64,000 bases of DNA from Streptomyces griseoviridis (GCF_005222485.1 NZ_CP029078.1:8743501-8807500); one strand, 5' to 3'; positions 1 to 8,518 are shown, counted from the stretch's first letter. Translations and numbers: made by a program. Notes: generated from the letters alone by a model not told the origin.

Positions 1-813
1 GCCCGGCTCGTGGGTGCCGCCCCGGGCGGTGACCTCGATCTCCCGGCCGACCATGGCGCGGATCAGGGCCTGGCGGTTCCAGCGGGCCCGGGGCGCGGTC
101 TCGACGAGCTGCCCGTTGCGCAGCACCGAGATGCTGTCGCTCAGCCGCAGCACCTCGTCCAGGTTGTGGCTGACGAAGACGATCGTGGTGCCCTGGGAGC
201 GCAGCCGGTCGAGGACCCGGTAGAGGATGTCCCGTTCGTGCTCGGCGAGCGCGGCGCTCGGCTCGTCGAGCAGCAGGATCCGCCCATCGGCCTGCACCCC
301 GCGCATGATCTCGAGGAGCTGCTGCTGGGACACCGACAGGGTGCGCGCCAGGGCGTCGGGCGGGATGTCCACCTCGAAGTCCTCGCACATCCGCAGATAG
401 CGGCGGCGCATCTCGCGGGACGAGAGCAGTCCGCGCCTGCTGAGGGTGCCGCCGAGGAACACGTTGGCCTCGGCGCTGAGCGCGGGGACCATGGTGAGTT
501 CCTGGTAGACGGCGACCAGGCCGAGGCCGCGGGCCTTGCGGGGGCCGCCCGCGTCGAGCGGGGTCCCGAAGACCTCGACCGCGCCGGTGTCGGCGGCGAG
601 CCGTCCGCTGACCATGCCGAGCAGGGTGGACTTCCCCGCCCCGTTCTCACCGACGAGCGCGTGGACGGTGCCCGCCGGGATCCGGAGGCCGACGTCGCGG
701 ACCGCGTAGGTCCTGCCGAAGATCTTGGAGACGCCGTGGCAGACGACGGCCGGGTCCTGGGGTGCGGTGACGGCGTCGGCCGTCGGGGGTGACGCGGGGG
801 AGGTGGCGGGCAT
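1..813 (-). CDS. Sugar-type ABC transporter ATP-binding protein, partial (3' end outside window)
   Basis: Cytoplasmic ATPase of a ribose/galactose-type (RbsA/MglA-like) ABC importer. The first 271 residues are present and the frame is open to the window edge, so the second ATPase half usual for this family would lie outside. Walker A GENGAGKST is at residues 55-63, a Q-loop YQE follows, the signature region reads LSVSQQQLLEI (S replaces the usual G) and Walker B is ILLLDEPSAAL. The ATG at 813 has an AGGAGC ribosome site. The substrate-binding lipoprotein gene lies immediately upstream in the same direction, so the two probably share a transcript. The permease is not in the window and may lie beyond position 1. 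Family certain; substrate not readable from the sequence. Confidence 0.9.
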   Translation of the reverse strand, partial: MPATSPASPPTADAVTAPQDPAVVCHGVSKIFGRTYAVRDVGLRIPAGTVHALVGENGAGKSTLLGMVSGRLAADTGAVEVFGTPLDAGGPRKARGLGLVAVYQELTMVPALSAEANVFLGGTLSRRGLLSSREMRRRYLRMCEDFEVDIPPDALARTLSVSQQQLLEIMRGVQADGRILLLDEPSAALAEHERDILYRVLDRLRSQGTTIVFVSHNLDEVLRLSDSISVLRNGQLVETAPRARWNRQALIRAMVGREIEVTARGGTHEPG

Positions 814-845
814 CGGGGCTCCTTTCCTGCCGTGCCGCGGGCCGG

Positions 846-1928
846 TCAGTACTCGGGGGTGAAGTCGTCGACCGTGTCGGCGGTCGCGAACGGCGTGCCG
901 GGCAGTTCGGAGGACTCGGTGAGGTTGATGAAGTGCGGCACGGTCTTGCCGGACACGTGGTCGGCGAGCGCCTGGAGGGCCTCCTCGGTCTCCTTGGCGG
1001 GCAGCATCATCACGCTCTGCTGGAGATCGCCCTTGCGGACCGAGTTCAGCGCCCAGGTGTCGCCGCCGAAGTCGTAGATCTTGACCTTGCCCTTGCGTCC
1101 CGCGCTGTTGACGGCCTGCACGATGCCGCGGCTCATCCCGGAGAAGTTGGACATGATCACGTCGAGGTCGGGGTTGGCCCGCAGGATGGTCTGCGCGGCG
1201 GAGTTGCCCTTGGGCGTGGTGTAGTCGGTGGCCTGCTGGGCGACCACCTTGAAGCCCTTGTGGGTGGCGAACGCCTTGGCGGCCTGCTGGAAGCAGAGGG
1301 TGTTCGCGTTGAGGTCGGGCCCGGAGATCAGCGCGATCCGGGCGCCGCCCGGGTGGTCCTTGACGACCTGGGCGACCCACCGCTCGTACACGTCGAGGGT
1401 CTGGCCGCCGACGTAGGTGACGGTGCCGGGCTCCCAGGTCTCCTCGCCGAGCTTGGTCGCCCGGCCGCAGATCGGCAGGTTGAAGACGGAGACCAGGATG
1501 CCCTTCTGCGGCGCCTGCCGGGTCAGCAGTTTGCAGACCAGGTTGCCGTCGTTGGGCTCCACGGCGAAGGCGTTGTACTTGCCGCTGGTGAGGGCCGTCT
1601 GGATCTGGTCGAACTGCTTCTGCGCGTCGAACTGCCCGTCGAAGACGTCGAGTCCGACGCCCAGGGCGGACGCCTTCTTCTTGCCTGCGGCGATGGCGGC
1701 CTGGAGGTAGGCGTTGCTGGTGCCCGCCGAGAAGTAGGCGATCTTCAGGTCGCTGACCTTCTTCGGGCCCGCGGCCTTGCCGCTCGCGGCGGACGGGTCG
1801 GCGGCGGACTGGTCGGTGGGCACCGAACAGGCCCCCGCGCCGAGCAGGACGGCGAGGGCGGTGGCGGCGACAGCGAGCCGGCGCGGGGCGGCGCCGCGTC
1901 TGACGCGGCGGGACGAGGCACGGTTCAT
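846..1928 (-). CDS. Sugar-type ABC transporter substrate-binding lipoprotein
   Basis: Extracytoplasmic binding protein of the periplasmic-binding-protein 4 (ribose-like) fold, 360 residues, partner of the downstream ATPase. The N-terminus is a lipoprotein signal: Arg-rich start, hydrophobic stretch and lipobox LLGAGAC with Cys34 as lipidation site. The ATG at 1928 is preferred over an in-frame start 32 codons upstream because AGGGAG precedes it and the longer version adds a low-complexity Pro/Arg stretch. The mature part opens with KKVSDLKIAYFSAGTSNAYL, typical of this family. Ligand unknown; the neighbouring hydrolases suggest a small organic compound carrying amide or imide bonds rather than a plain sugar, but that is inference. 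Confidence 0.88.
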   Translation of the reverse strand: MNRASSRRVRRGAAPRRLAVAATALAVLLGAGACSVPTDQSAADPSAASGKAAGPKKVSDLKIAYFSAGTSNAYLQAAIAAGKKKASALGVGLDVFDGQFDAQKQFDQIQTALTSGKYNAFAVEPNDGNLVCKLLTRQAPQKGILVSVFNLPICGRATKLGEETWEPGTVTYVGGQTLDVYERWVAQVVKDHPGGARIALISGPDLNANTLCFQQAAKAFATHKGFKVVAQQATDYTTPKGNSAAQTILRANPDLDVIMSNFSGMSRGIVQAVNSAGRKGKVKIYDFGGDTWALNSVRKGDLQQSVMMLPAKETEEALQALADHVSGKTVPHFINLTESSELPGTPFATADTVDDFTPEY

Positions 1929-2045
1929 GGCGGTGGTTCTCCCTGTTCGAGACGGGCGGGGCGGGGCGGGGCGAGGCAGGGCGGGGCGAGGCGCCGAGCC
2001 GGGTCGGGCGGGGCCCGGCGGCACCGCGGGAGCGCGAAGCGGTGA

Positions 2046-2888
2046 TCAGTCCTCGGTCCAGGTGTCGTAGATGTCGCTCAGCGGGGCGAACCAGGTGCCG
2101 GCGTGCCCGGCCATGTACTCGATGAGCCGCTCGAAGCCCATCAGGTAGTGGGCGCGGGCGATCGTCTGCGGGTGGACGGTGAGGGTGAGCACCCCGCCGG
2201 GGACGTTGCGGTACGCGTAGTCGAAGTGGTCCTTCCAGCGCTGGAACATCACCTCGCTCGACCCCAGGCCCTGGTTGACGCCCGGGATGTACTCGGCGGC
2301 CGGGAAGTCGTCGAGGAACCAGGAGACCGGGAACTCCAGGAGCGGGCTCGGCGGTCCGAAGGTGCTGCCCTCCTCCCAGCCGACCTGGACCGGACGCGGG
2401 TGGTACGGCTCGAAGTCCCGGCCCATCAGGGAGGAGTCCCACACGAAGCCGTTCTCCTCCAGCACGCTCATCGTCTGGTCGGTGAAGTCCCAGGCGGGCG
2501 ACCGGTAGCCGCGCGGACGCACCCCGATGTACCGGTCGTGCTGGGCGAGTTGGGCCTCCATCAGACGGCGCTCGGTGTCGGCGTCCAGCTTCGGCACGCC
2601 CTCGTGGTAGCAGCCGTGGGCGGCGATCTCGTGACCGGCGTCCACGATCTGCCGCACCCGCTCGGGGAACGTGACCATGGTGTGGCCGGGCGTGCACCAG
2701 GTGGCGCGCACCCCGTGCCGTTCGAACAGGCTGATCAGCCGGGGCACCCCGACCTCGGCGCAGAACTCGCCCCGGGAGAGGTAGCTCGGGCTGCTGAGGT
2801 TGAAGGTGCCCATCCAGACGCTGTGCGCGTCGAAGTCGGCACCGATGTTGACGGCGAGGGACTTGCCCTCGGGAAGGTTCAGGGGCAT
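2046..2888 (-). CDS. NodB-fold (polysaccharide deacetylase family) hydrolase
   Basis: Cytoplasmic-looking 280-residue protein of the polysaccharide deacetylase superfamily, without signal peptide. Metal-site motifs are visible: DFDAHS near residue 18, an AAHGCYHEG segment (His-x3-His type) near residue 93 and a RGYRSPAWD motif further on. Length and motif spelling resemble the branch that includes PgdA-like enzymes, allantoinase PuuE and cyclic imide hydrolases, which cleave C-N bonds in small molecules, rather than secreted chitin deacetylases. It sits between the ABC binding protein and a nitrilase-family amidase, which supports ring opening of an imported cyclic amide or imide. Family call is firm; substrate is inference. 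Confidence 0.8.
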   Translation of the reverse strand: MPLNLPEGKSLAVNIGADFDAHSVWMGTFNLSSPSYLSRGEFCAEVGVPRLISLFERHGVRATWCTPGHTMVTFPERVRQIVDAGHEIAAHGCYHEGVPKLDADTERRLMEAQLAQHDRYIGVRPRGYRSPAWDFTDQTMSVLEENGFVWDSSLMGRDFEPYHPRPVQVGWEEGSTFGPPSPLLEFPVSWFLDDFPAAEYIPGVNQGLGSSEVMFQRWKDHFDYAYRNVPGGVLTLTVHPQTIARAHYLMGFERLIEYMAGHAGTWFAPLSDIYDTWTED

Positions 2889-2908
2889 GGGAGACCTCCG
2901 TGCGGAGA

Positions 2909-2957
2909 GGGACGGGCGGAGTGGGACGGGCGGGACGGGCGGGCTGGGTGGGACGGG
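2909..2957 (+). repeat. G-rich intergenic tract with GGGACGGGCGG-like units
   Basis: The 101-bp gap between the deacetylase and amidase genes carries several near-copies of GGGACGGG separated by short G-rich spacers. At least four G-triplets are close enough to allow a G-quadruplex on the plus strand, which is the template strand for the minus-strand genes. A similar GGGGC-rich tract lies at about 1950-2010. Either could be simple GC drift in spacers. Confidence 0.4.
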
Positions 2958-2989
2958 AGCGGCCGGGTGGGAACGAGTGCGGAATCGAT

Positions 2990-3874
2990 TCAGCTGGTGA
3001 GCAGGTCGTCGGCCCAGCGGCGGTAGAGGCCGGCCCGGCGGCGCCGGTCGGTGTCGGTGGTCGCGGCGCCGGTGCGCCGGTTCTCCCGCAGCAGGTCGAG
3101 ATCGAGGCGGACCGTGATGACGTCCTCGACGTTGGTGCCGGCCTCGGCGAGGACGCCGTCCGGCGCGAAACCGGCGTCGCAGGGCGACAGCACGGAGGCG
3201 CGCGCCCAGCCGGGGGAGAGGGGCCCGCCCGGGTCACCGGTGGTCGGGCAGTGCACCACGTACACCTGGTTCTCGATAGCGCGGGCCTGCGCGCAGTGCC
3301 GCACCCGCCAGAAACCGGCCTCGGTGAAGGTGTACGACGGGCTGACGATCAGCTCGGCGCCCTGCCGGGCCAGCACCGTCGACACCTCGGGTATCTCGGT
3401 CTCGTAGCAGACGGAGACCCCGACGCTGATCCCGCCCACCGTGAACGGCGCGAGGGTGTCGCCCTCCCGGGTCCCCCAGCCGGCCTCGGCCGGGAAGATG
3501 TGCGTCTTCACGTGCCGGGTGACCGAGCCGTCAGGGAAGAACACGAACGCGGTGTTGAGGACGCCGTCGCCGTCCGGGTCGCGCACCAGATGGCTGCCGG
3601 CCACGATCACCTGCCCCCTGACCCGCGCGAGGTCGGTGAAGAGGGCCAGGTAGTCGTCGGTGTGGTCGGCGATCCGGCCGAGCGCGGAGACCGGCTCGTC
3701 CCGCCAGCCGGGGCGGGCGGTGAACAGGGCCGCGGTGAACAGCTCGGGCAGCACGACGAGTTCGGAGCCGTCGGTGCGGTCGAGAAGGGTGCGGACCTGG
3801 CGGGCGAAGGCGTCGAAGCCGTCCACCCGCCGCATCTCGAACTGCACCGCGGAGACGGTCAGGGAAGTGCCCAT
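2990..3874 (-). CDS. Carbon-nitrogen hydrolase (nitrilase/amidase superfamily)
   Basis: Cytoplasmic amidase-type enzyme of 294 residues, the normal length for a single-domain nitrilase-superfamily protein. The catalytic triad is readable: Glu44 in VLPELF, Lys123 in VKTHIF and Cys156 in SVCYETE. Members hydrolyse amides, carbamoyl groups or nitriles. The ATG at 3874 is followed by the usual beta-strand start (LTVSAVQFEM). It lies between a NodB-fold hydrolase and two SDRs, all on the minus strand, consistent with a stepwise degradation route in which the amidase acts on the ring-opened product. Exact substrate unknown. Confidence 0.88.
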   Translation of the reverse strand: MGTSLTVSAVQFEMRRVDGFDAFARQVRTLLDRTDGSELVVLPELFTAALFTARPGWRDEPVSALGRIADHTDDYLALFTDLARVRGQVIVAGSHLVRDPDGDGVLNTAFVFFPDGSVTRHVKTHIFPAEAGWGTREGDTLAPFTVGGISVGVSVCYETEIPEVSTVLARQGAELIVSPSYTFTEAGFWRVRHCAQARAIENQVYVVHCPTTGDPGGPLSPGWARASVLSPCDAGFAPDGVLAEAGTNVEDVITVRLDLDLLRENRRTGAATTDTDRRRRAGLYRRWADDLLTS

Positions 3875-3929
3875 GGACTGCGTTTCCTCTCAAGGGGCGG
3901 GGTGCGGGAGCGGAATCTCGCGCCGGTCG

Positions 3930-4649
3930 TCACTGCGCGAGCAGACCGCCGTCGATGACGAGGTCGGTGCCGGTGACGTACGACGACTCGTCGGACGCCA
4001 GGTAGACACAGCCGTGGGCGATCTCGGCGGGGGTGCCGCCGCGCCGCATCGGGGTGCCGGCCAGCACCGCCGCGTTGAGGTCGGCGGGCTGCGCGTCGGT
4101 CAGCGGGGTCGCGATCCAGCCGGGGATCACCGCGTTGGCGCGGATGCGGTCGGGGGCGTAGGTGATGGCGGCGTTGCGGGTCATGCTGCGCACCGCGCCC
4201 TTGCTGGCGTGGTAGGCGTGGGTGCCCACCCCGCCGACCACGCCCCAGGCCGAGGAGAGGTTGATGATCGACCCGCCGCCCGCCCTGCGCAGGGCGGGGA
4301 TCGCGGCCCGCATCCCGAGGAAGACGCCGGTCTGGTCGACGCCGACGACCCGGTTCCACTCGTCGAGCGTCAGGGTCTCGATCGGCTCGTAGGAGATCAG
4401 GCCCGCGTTGTTGACCAGCACGTCGAGCCGCCCGTGGCGCCGCTCCACCCCGGCGACCGCCGCCGACCAGCCGTCCTCGTCGGTGACGTCGAGGCGGATC
4501 TCCTCGACGCCGGGCACCGGCGGTCCGACCTCGTCGAGGTCGGCCGAGACCACGACGGCGCCCTCGGCGGCGAACGCCTCGACGATGCCCCGGCCGATCC
4601 CCCGGGAACCTCCGGTGACCAGTGCCACCTTGCCTGTCAGACGCCCCAT
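3930..4649 (-). CDS. Short-chain dehydrogenase/reductase (copy 2 of tandem pair)
   Basis: NAD(P)-dependent oxidoreductase of the classical SDR family, 239 residues. The cofactor motif TGGSRGIG is near the N-terminus, NNAG follows and the active site is S-x-YHASK. The ATG at 4649 starts MGRLTGKVALVTGG. The upstream gene (4774-5517) is a close paralogue: the first seven residues match and two DNA stretches of 72 and 71 bp are identical, so this is a tandem duplication kept similar by recombination or recent origin. Expected to oxidise or reduce an alcohol/ketone in the island's catabolic route. Family certain, substrate unknown. Confidence 0.88.
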   Translation of the reverse strand: MGRLTGKVALVTGGSRGIGRGIVEAFAAEGAVVVSADLDEVGPPVPGVEEIRLDVTDEDGWSAAVAGVERRHGRLDVLVNNAGLISYEPIETLTLDEWNRVVGVDQTGVFLGMRAAIPALRRAGGGSIINLSSAWGVVGGVGTHAYHASKGAVRSMTRNAAITYAPDRIRANAVIPGWIATPLTDAQPADLNAAVLAGTPMRRGGTPAEIAHGCVYLASDESSYVTGTDLVIDGGLLAQ

Positions 4650-4773
4650 GGCGTGAACTCCCTTCCTGCGGACGGCCCGAGAGCACGGCCGGCGGTGGTG
4701 TGCGGACGGTGTGCGGACGACGGCACACCCGGGCGACGCGGTGGGCGGCGCCGCGCGGGGCGCCGGCGCCGGG

Positions 4774-5517
4774 TCAGCGGGCGAGGAAACCGCCGTCGAT
4801 GACGAGGTCGGTGCCGGTGACGTACGACGACTCGTCGGAGGCCAGATAGAGGCAGCCGTAGCCGATGTCCCGCGGCTCGGCGCCCCGCCCGAGCGGGGTG
4901 GAGGCGATGACGGCGTCGTTGAACTCGCGGGTCTGCGCCTCGGTCATCGGGGTGCGGATCCAGCCGGGCAGCACGGCGTTGGCGCGGATGCGGTCGGGGG
5001 CGTAGGTGATGGCGGCGTTGCGGGTCATGCTGCGCACCGCGCCCTTGGTGGCCTGGTAGGCGAGCGATCCCGGGACCGCGGCGGCGCCGTAGATGGAGGA
5101 GATGTTGACGATCGACCCGCCGCCCGCCCTGCGCAGGGCGGGGATCGCGGCCCGCATCCCGAGGAAGACGCCGGTCTGGTTGATGCCCACGACCCGCTGC
5201 CACTCGTCGAGTCGCAGCTCGTGGACGGCCTCGTAGGAGCCGACGCCCGCGTTGTTGACGAGGATGTCGAGCCTGCCGTGCCGCTCCTCGATCCCGGCGA
5301 CGGTCCTGGCCCAGCCGCGCTCGTCGGTGACGTCGAGCGGCCCGTGCTCCACGCGCCCGGCGCCGTCGTCCCCGGTGGGGGCGGCCGGTGCGACGGGGTC
5401 GAGGATGTCGACCGCCGTCACGACGGCGCCCTGCTCGGCGAAGAGTTCGGCGGTGGCCCGCCCGATCCCCCGCGCACCGCCGGTGATCAGCGCGACCTTG
5501 CCCGTCAGACGTCCCAT
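4774..5517 (-). CDS. Short-chain dehydrogenase/reductase (copy 1 of tandem pair)
   Basis: Classical SDR, 247 residues, with cofactor motif TGGARGIG, NNAG and YQATK active site. It is the first gene of the minus-strand island that runs down to position 1, so its upstream region (5518-5640) probably holds the promoter. Compared with its paralogue it has a longer loop after the second beta-strand (APTGDDGAGRVEHG region) and different substrate-side residues, while the central helix and the C-terminal GTDLVIDGG are almost unchanged. The two could act on related substrates or form mixed tetramers; neither can be decided from sequence. Confidence 0.88.
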   Translation of the reverse strand: MGRLTGKVALITGGARGIGRATAELFAEQGAVVTAVDILDPVAPAAPTGDDGAGRVEHGPLDVTDERGWARTVAGIEERHGRLDILVNNAGVGSYEAVHELRLDEWQRVVGINQTGVFLGMRAAIPALRRAGGGSIVNISSIYGAAAVPGSLAYQATKGAVRSMTRNAAITYAPDRIRANAVLPGWIRTPMTEAQTREFNDAVIASTPLGRGAEPRDIGYGCLYLASDESSYVTGTDLVIDGGFLAR

Positions 5518-5635
5518 TCCTGCCCTCCGTCCCGAGCGCCCCGGTGCTCCGGCGACGCCGGCCGAGAAGCTCGTGGCAGGACAGTAGGAGCGGGGGGCGG
5601 GCGGCTACGTCCGTAAAACTGCTTACTTTGCGGCG

Positions 5636-5659
5636 GGCCCCGCTCCGGCCACCGGGGCC
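5636..5659 (-). terminator. Possible terminator downstream of the permease gene
   Basis: A 7-bp GC stem (GGCCCCG / CGGGGCC) with a 10-nt loop lies just past the stop codon of the minus-strand permease gene, followed by further GC-rich inverted sequence. There is no U-tract, as is common in Streptomyces. Weak evidence. Confidence 0.35.
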
Positions 5660-5696
5660 GCCGTCCCGCCCCGGCGGGGCCACCGACCGGCGGCGG

Positions 5697-6839
5697 TCAG
5701 CGGCCCGAGCCGGGGGAGCCGCCCATCCCGCGCAGCATCGCCCGGCCGCCCGTGCGCAGGAACCGGATCAGCAGGACGGCCGCGACCAGGAGGAACGCGA
5801 GGTTGAGCCATGTCGTGTAGTCCCACCGCACCCCGTCGTCAGGGACGGTGGCGTCCGCGCGGTCGGGGATCAGCCCGAGCCCGCCGAAGACGGCCTCCAC
5901 CAGCAGACCGGCGGCCACCATGGCCGCGTAGAAGGTGGTCAGCAGGAAGACGGCGGTTCTGGCGCCGTAGTACTTCCGGTAGATGTTCAGGATCGGCAGG
6001 ATGATCAGGTCCGCGAAGAGGAACGCCACCACGCCGCCGAAGCTGATGCCGCCCTTCCACAGCACGACGGCGAGCGGCACGTTGCCGATCGAGCACACGA
6101 ACGACACGACGGCCACCAGCGGCCCGACGAACGGCCCCCACACCCGGGCGGCCAGCGGATGGCCGTCGAAGAAGAAGCCCTGCCAGAAGGCGTCGGGCAC
6201 CCAGGCCGCGATCGCGCCCGCGATCAGCAGGCCGACGACCAGGTCGCGCAGGACCGCCGCCCACTCCATGACGAAGACATGGGCCACGGAGGTGAAGCCC
6301 TCGGGTGACACCAGCCGGGCGGCGAACGAACCCTCGCGCCGGACGGACATGTCCATCGCGGCATGGCCCTCCATGGACCCCGCCACCCCGCGCCCGGCCT
6401 GCGCGCGGGCGGCCCGCACCAGGGCGTCGCTCAGGAACAGGCGGAACAGCACCGCGAGCACGATGATCATCACGGGCCCGCCGACGAACTCCGCGGCCGT
6501 GAACTGCCAGCCCATCAGCAGCGCCAGGATCACCCCCAGTTCCACGACCAGGTTGGTGGAGGCGATCTCGAACGCCATCGCCGCCGTGAAGTGCGCGCCC
6601 TTGCGCAGCAGCGAACGGGCGAGCGCCACCGCGGCGTAGGAGCAGGACGAGGAGGCCACGCCGAGCCCGACGGCGGTGGCCAGGGTGCGGGGACGGTCGT
6701 CGCCCAGCAGGGAGACGACGGTCGCCTTGCGGACCACCGCCTGCACCACGGCGGACAGGGCGAATCCGAGGATCAGCGCCCAGGCGATCTCCCACGCCAT
6801 GGACCCGGTGATCGACAGGGCGTGCCGGACGGCGTGCAT
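5697..6839 (-). CDS. Permease of the COG0701/UPF0718 (ArsP-like) family
   Basis: Integral membrane protein of 380 residues with about eight to ten hydrophobic segments. The ATG at 6839 has an AGGAG site six bases upstream. Segments such as LGVASSSCSYAAVALARSLL and SFVCSIGNVPLAVVLWKGG are the two repeated glycine/serine/cysteine motifs of the COG0701 permease family, some members of which export organoarsenicals. A hydrophilic loop with His and Met (MEGHAAMDMS) near the middle may bind metal. It is transcribed divergently from the NmrA-like gene at 7206. Family likely; substrate uncertain. Confidence 0.8.
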   Translation of the reverse strand: MHAVRHALSITGSMAWEIAWALILGFALSAVVQAVVRKATVVSLLGDDRPRTLATAVGLGVASSSCSYAAVALARSLLRKGAHFTAAMAFEIASTNLVVELGVILALLMGWQFTAAEFVGGPVMIIVLAVLFRLFLSDALVRAARAQAGRGVAGSMEGHAAMDMSVRREGSFAARLVSPEGFTSVAHVFVMEWAAVLRDLVVGLLIAGAIAAWVPDAFWQGFFFDGHPLAARVWGPFVGPLVAVVSFVCSIGNVPLAVVLWKGGISFGGVVAFLFADLIILPILNIYRKYYGARTAVFLLTTFYAAMVAAGLLVEAVFGGLGLIPDRADATVPDDGVRWDYTTWLNLAFLLVAAVLLIRFLRTGGRAMLRGMGGSPGSGR

Positions 6840-7205
6840 GGGACTCCTCGGAACCCGGACGGGCACGGTGCGCCGCCGCCCGCACCGTCTACCACCGTGT
6901 CCGCACGGCGCGACGCGCGGACACGCCCCACCCCGCCGACCGGGGGAACACCCTCCCCGGAGCCCCCGGACACGGCCGTTCCCGCGCGGCTGGTTCGGGC
7001 GGCTGGTTCGCGCGCCTGGTCTGACTGCCGCGGCGGCAGAGGTGGGGCGTGGGCCCCCACAGCGGGGCTCCCGACGCGGGCCGGGCGCGGCGCTACGATC
7101 TCCGGGACCGGACTCAAGCACTCGCCGCCGTCCGGCCGCGCGCCGCCCCGCGCGGCCGGCTGGACGCGGTGGTCGACGAGGATCTGCCCAGGGGAGGCCC
7201 GCACG
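6840..7205. other. Divergent promoter region, 366 bp, no gene seen
   Basis: Spacer between the permease and the NmrA-like gene. It contains a direct repeat GGCTGGTTCG at 6988-6997 and 7001-7010, the only notable structure. Both flanking genes must be read from promoters here. No good -10/-35 pair stands out. Confidence 0.5.
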
Positions 7206-8027
7206 ATGGTCACGGTTGTTTTCGGTGCGCGAGGGAACGTCGGCCGTCAGGTCGCCGCCGGACTGGCCGACTTGGGCGTGCCGACGCGGCTGACGAGCAG
7301 AACACCGGACGCCACCCGGGTCGCGGCGGACCTGGAGGTTCCCGGGACGCTGCCCGGCGCGCTGGAGGGGGCGACGCAGGTCTTCCTCTACGCGAAGCCC
7401 GCGGGCGTCGACGCCTTCGTGGCGGCCGCCCGAGCCGCCGGTGTGCGGCACGTGGTGCTGCTGTCGTCGGCGGCGGTCGTCCAGCCCGGCGCCGACACCA
7501 ACCCGATCGCGCGGGACCACCGGGCCGTGGAACAGGCCCTGGAGGAGTCGGGGCTGTCCTGGACGTTCGTCCGGCCGGGGATCTTCGCGACCAACACCCG
7601 GTGGTGGTGGACGCGGCCGATCGTCGCCGGCGAAGCCGTCCGGCTGCCGTACCCGGAGGCGTTGACCGCTCCCGTCGGCGAACGCGACATGGCGGCCGTC
7701 GCGGTGGCGGCGCTGACGGACCGGCGCCACGCGGGCCGGGCCTACACCGTGTACGGACCGCAGGCCCTCTCGCTGCGCGCGCAGGTCGGCCATCTCGGCG
7801 CGGCCCTCGGCAGGGAGATCCCCATCGAGACCGTCACCCCCGAGGAGGGGCGGGCCGACCTGGCCGCGACGATGCCGGCGGTGGCGGCGGACGCGGTCAT
7901 GGGGGCCTGGCGGGCGGGTGCCGAGGCGGCCCCGGAGACCTCCACCGTCGTCGAGGAGATCACCGGGCGTCCCGGCCAGACGTTCGCGGAGTGGGCACGG
8001 GAGCACGCCGACGACTTCCGCGCCTGA
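7206..8027 (+). CDS. NmrA-like NAD(P)-binding oxidoreductase
   Basis: Atypical SDR of the NmrA/quinone-reductase type, 273 residues, cytoplasmic. The Rossmann motif GARGNVGRQV sits at the N-terminus, and a serine pair (LLSSAAV) replaces the usual Tyr-Lys site, as in this family. The ATG at 7206 has AGGGGAGG upstream. Its C-terminal segment (EEITGRPGQTFAEWA then ADDF) closely resembles that of the NmrA-like protein at 43018-43887, so both belong to one subfamily. Such proteins act as NAD(P)H quinone or azo reductases or as redox sensors. Link to the cluster is not shown. Confidence 0.82.
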   Translation: MVTVVFGARGNVGRQVAAGLADLGVPTRLTSRTPDATRVAADLEVPGTLPGALEGATQVFLYAKPAGVDAFVAAARAAGVRHVVLLSSAAVVQPGADTNPIARDHRAVEQALEESGLSWTFVRPGIFATNTRWWWTRPIVAGEAVRLPYPEALTAPVGERDMAAVAVAALTDRRHAGRAYTVYGPQALSLRAQVGHLGAALGREIPIETVTPEEGRADLAATMPAVAADAVMGAWRAGAEAAPETSTVVEEITGRPGQTFAEWAREHADDFRA

Positions 8028-8105
8028 CGCCCCGGGCGGTCTGTGCCACCCGCGCGGCCGAAGGGCGCCGAGGAACGGGAACGGCTCCGACGGGCGTGGA
8101 GGAAC

Positions 8106-8133
8106 GGGCACGCTCCGGCGGGAGGGCGTGCCC
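8106..8133. terminator. Hairpin between convergent genes, likely bidirectional terminator
   Basis: A perfect 8-bp inverted repeat (GGGCACGC / GCGTGCCC, 12-nt loop) lies between the 3' ends of the NmrA-like gene (stop 8027) and the convergent secreted-protein gene (stop 8165). Its position and strength fit a terminator serving both strands. Confidence 0.6.
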
Positions 8134-8164
8134 GCCCCGGTGCGCGCGGCCGGGTGTCAGGCCG

Positions 8165-8518
8165 TCAGAGGATCTGGATGGAGGCGACCTTCGGCGGGTG
8201 GTTCGGGAAGGTGATGTCGTGCCAGCGGTTGATCCGCACCGAGTCGCCGTTGGCGTCGTAGTAGATCAGGTCGTTGTTGCCCGTGACGATCCGGTCGACC
8301 CACCAGCCGCCGAAGTTGGTCTTTCCCGCGTTCGCGTAGCAGTCCACGCTGTTGCGGCCGTTGAGGTGCGAGTAGATCTTCAGGAAGTTCTCGCCGCCGA
8401 CGCACTGGACGTGGTCGATGGCGTAGGCGCTGCCGCTCGGCACGCCGACCGTGAGGGTGGCCGCCGCGGCGAACGCGGCGACCATGGAGCAGACGGCCCT
8501 CTTGATTTTCGAGATCAC
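8165..8518 (-). CDS. Small secreted beta/gamma-crystallin-like protein (SKLP-type)
   Basis: 117-residue secreted protein. The GTG at 8518 is chosen because GAAGGAG precedes it and it opens a clear signal peptide (ISKIKRAVCSMVAAFAAA) with a likely cleavage after SAYA at residue 33; longer in-frame starts add non-signal sequence. The mature 84 residues contain two Cys and aromatic/Gly motifs (DCYANAG, FGGWWVDRI, TGNNDLIYYDANG, RWHDITF) that I recognise from the Streptomyces killer-toxin-like proteins of beta/gamma-crystallin fold, which bind calcium and in one studied case inhibit yeast growth. Function here is inferred from that resemblance. It converges on the NmrA-like gene. Confidence 0.72.
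   Translation of the reverse strand: MISKIKRAVCSMVAAFAAAATLTVGVPSGSAYAIDHVQCVGGENFLKIYSHLNGRNSVDCYANAGKTNFGGWWVDRIVTGNNDLIYYDANGDSVRINRWHDITFPNHPPKVASIQIL

Noticed and set aside
2909..2957. Regulatory G-quadruplex as a firm feature
   Set aside because: G-rich runs are frequent in spacers of such GC-rich DNA; kept only as a low-confidence repeat.
5697..8111. An 804-codon minus-strand frame including the permease
   Set aside because: The N-terminal half runs antisense to the NmrA-like gene and is not protein-like; the permease starts at 6839 with a good ribosome site.
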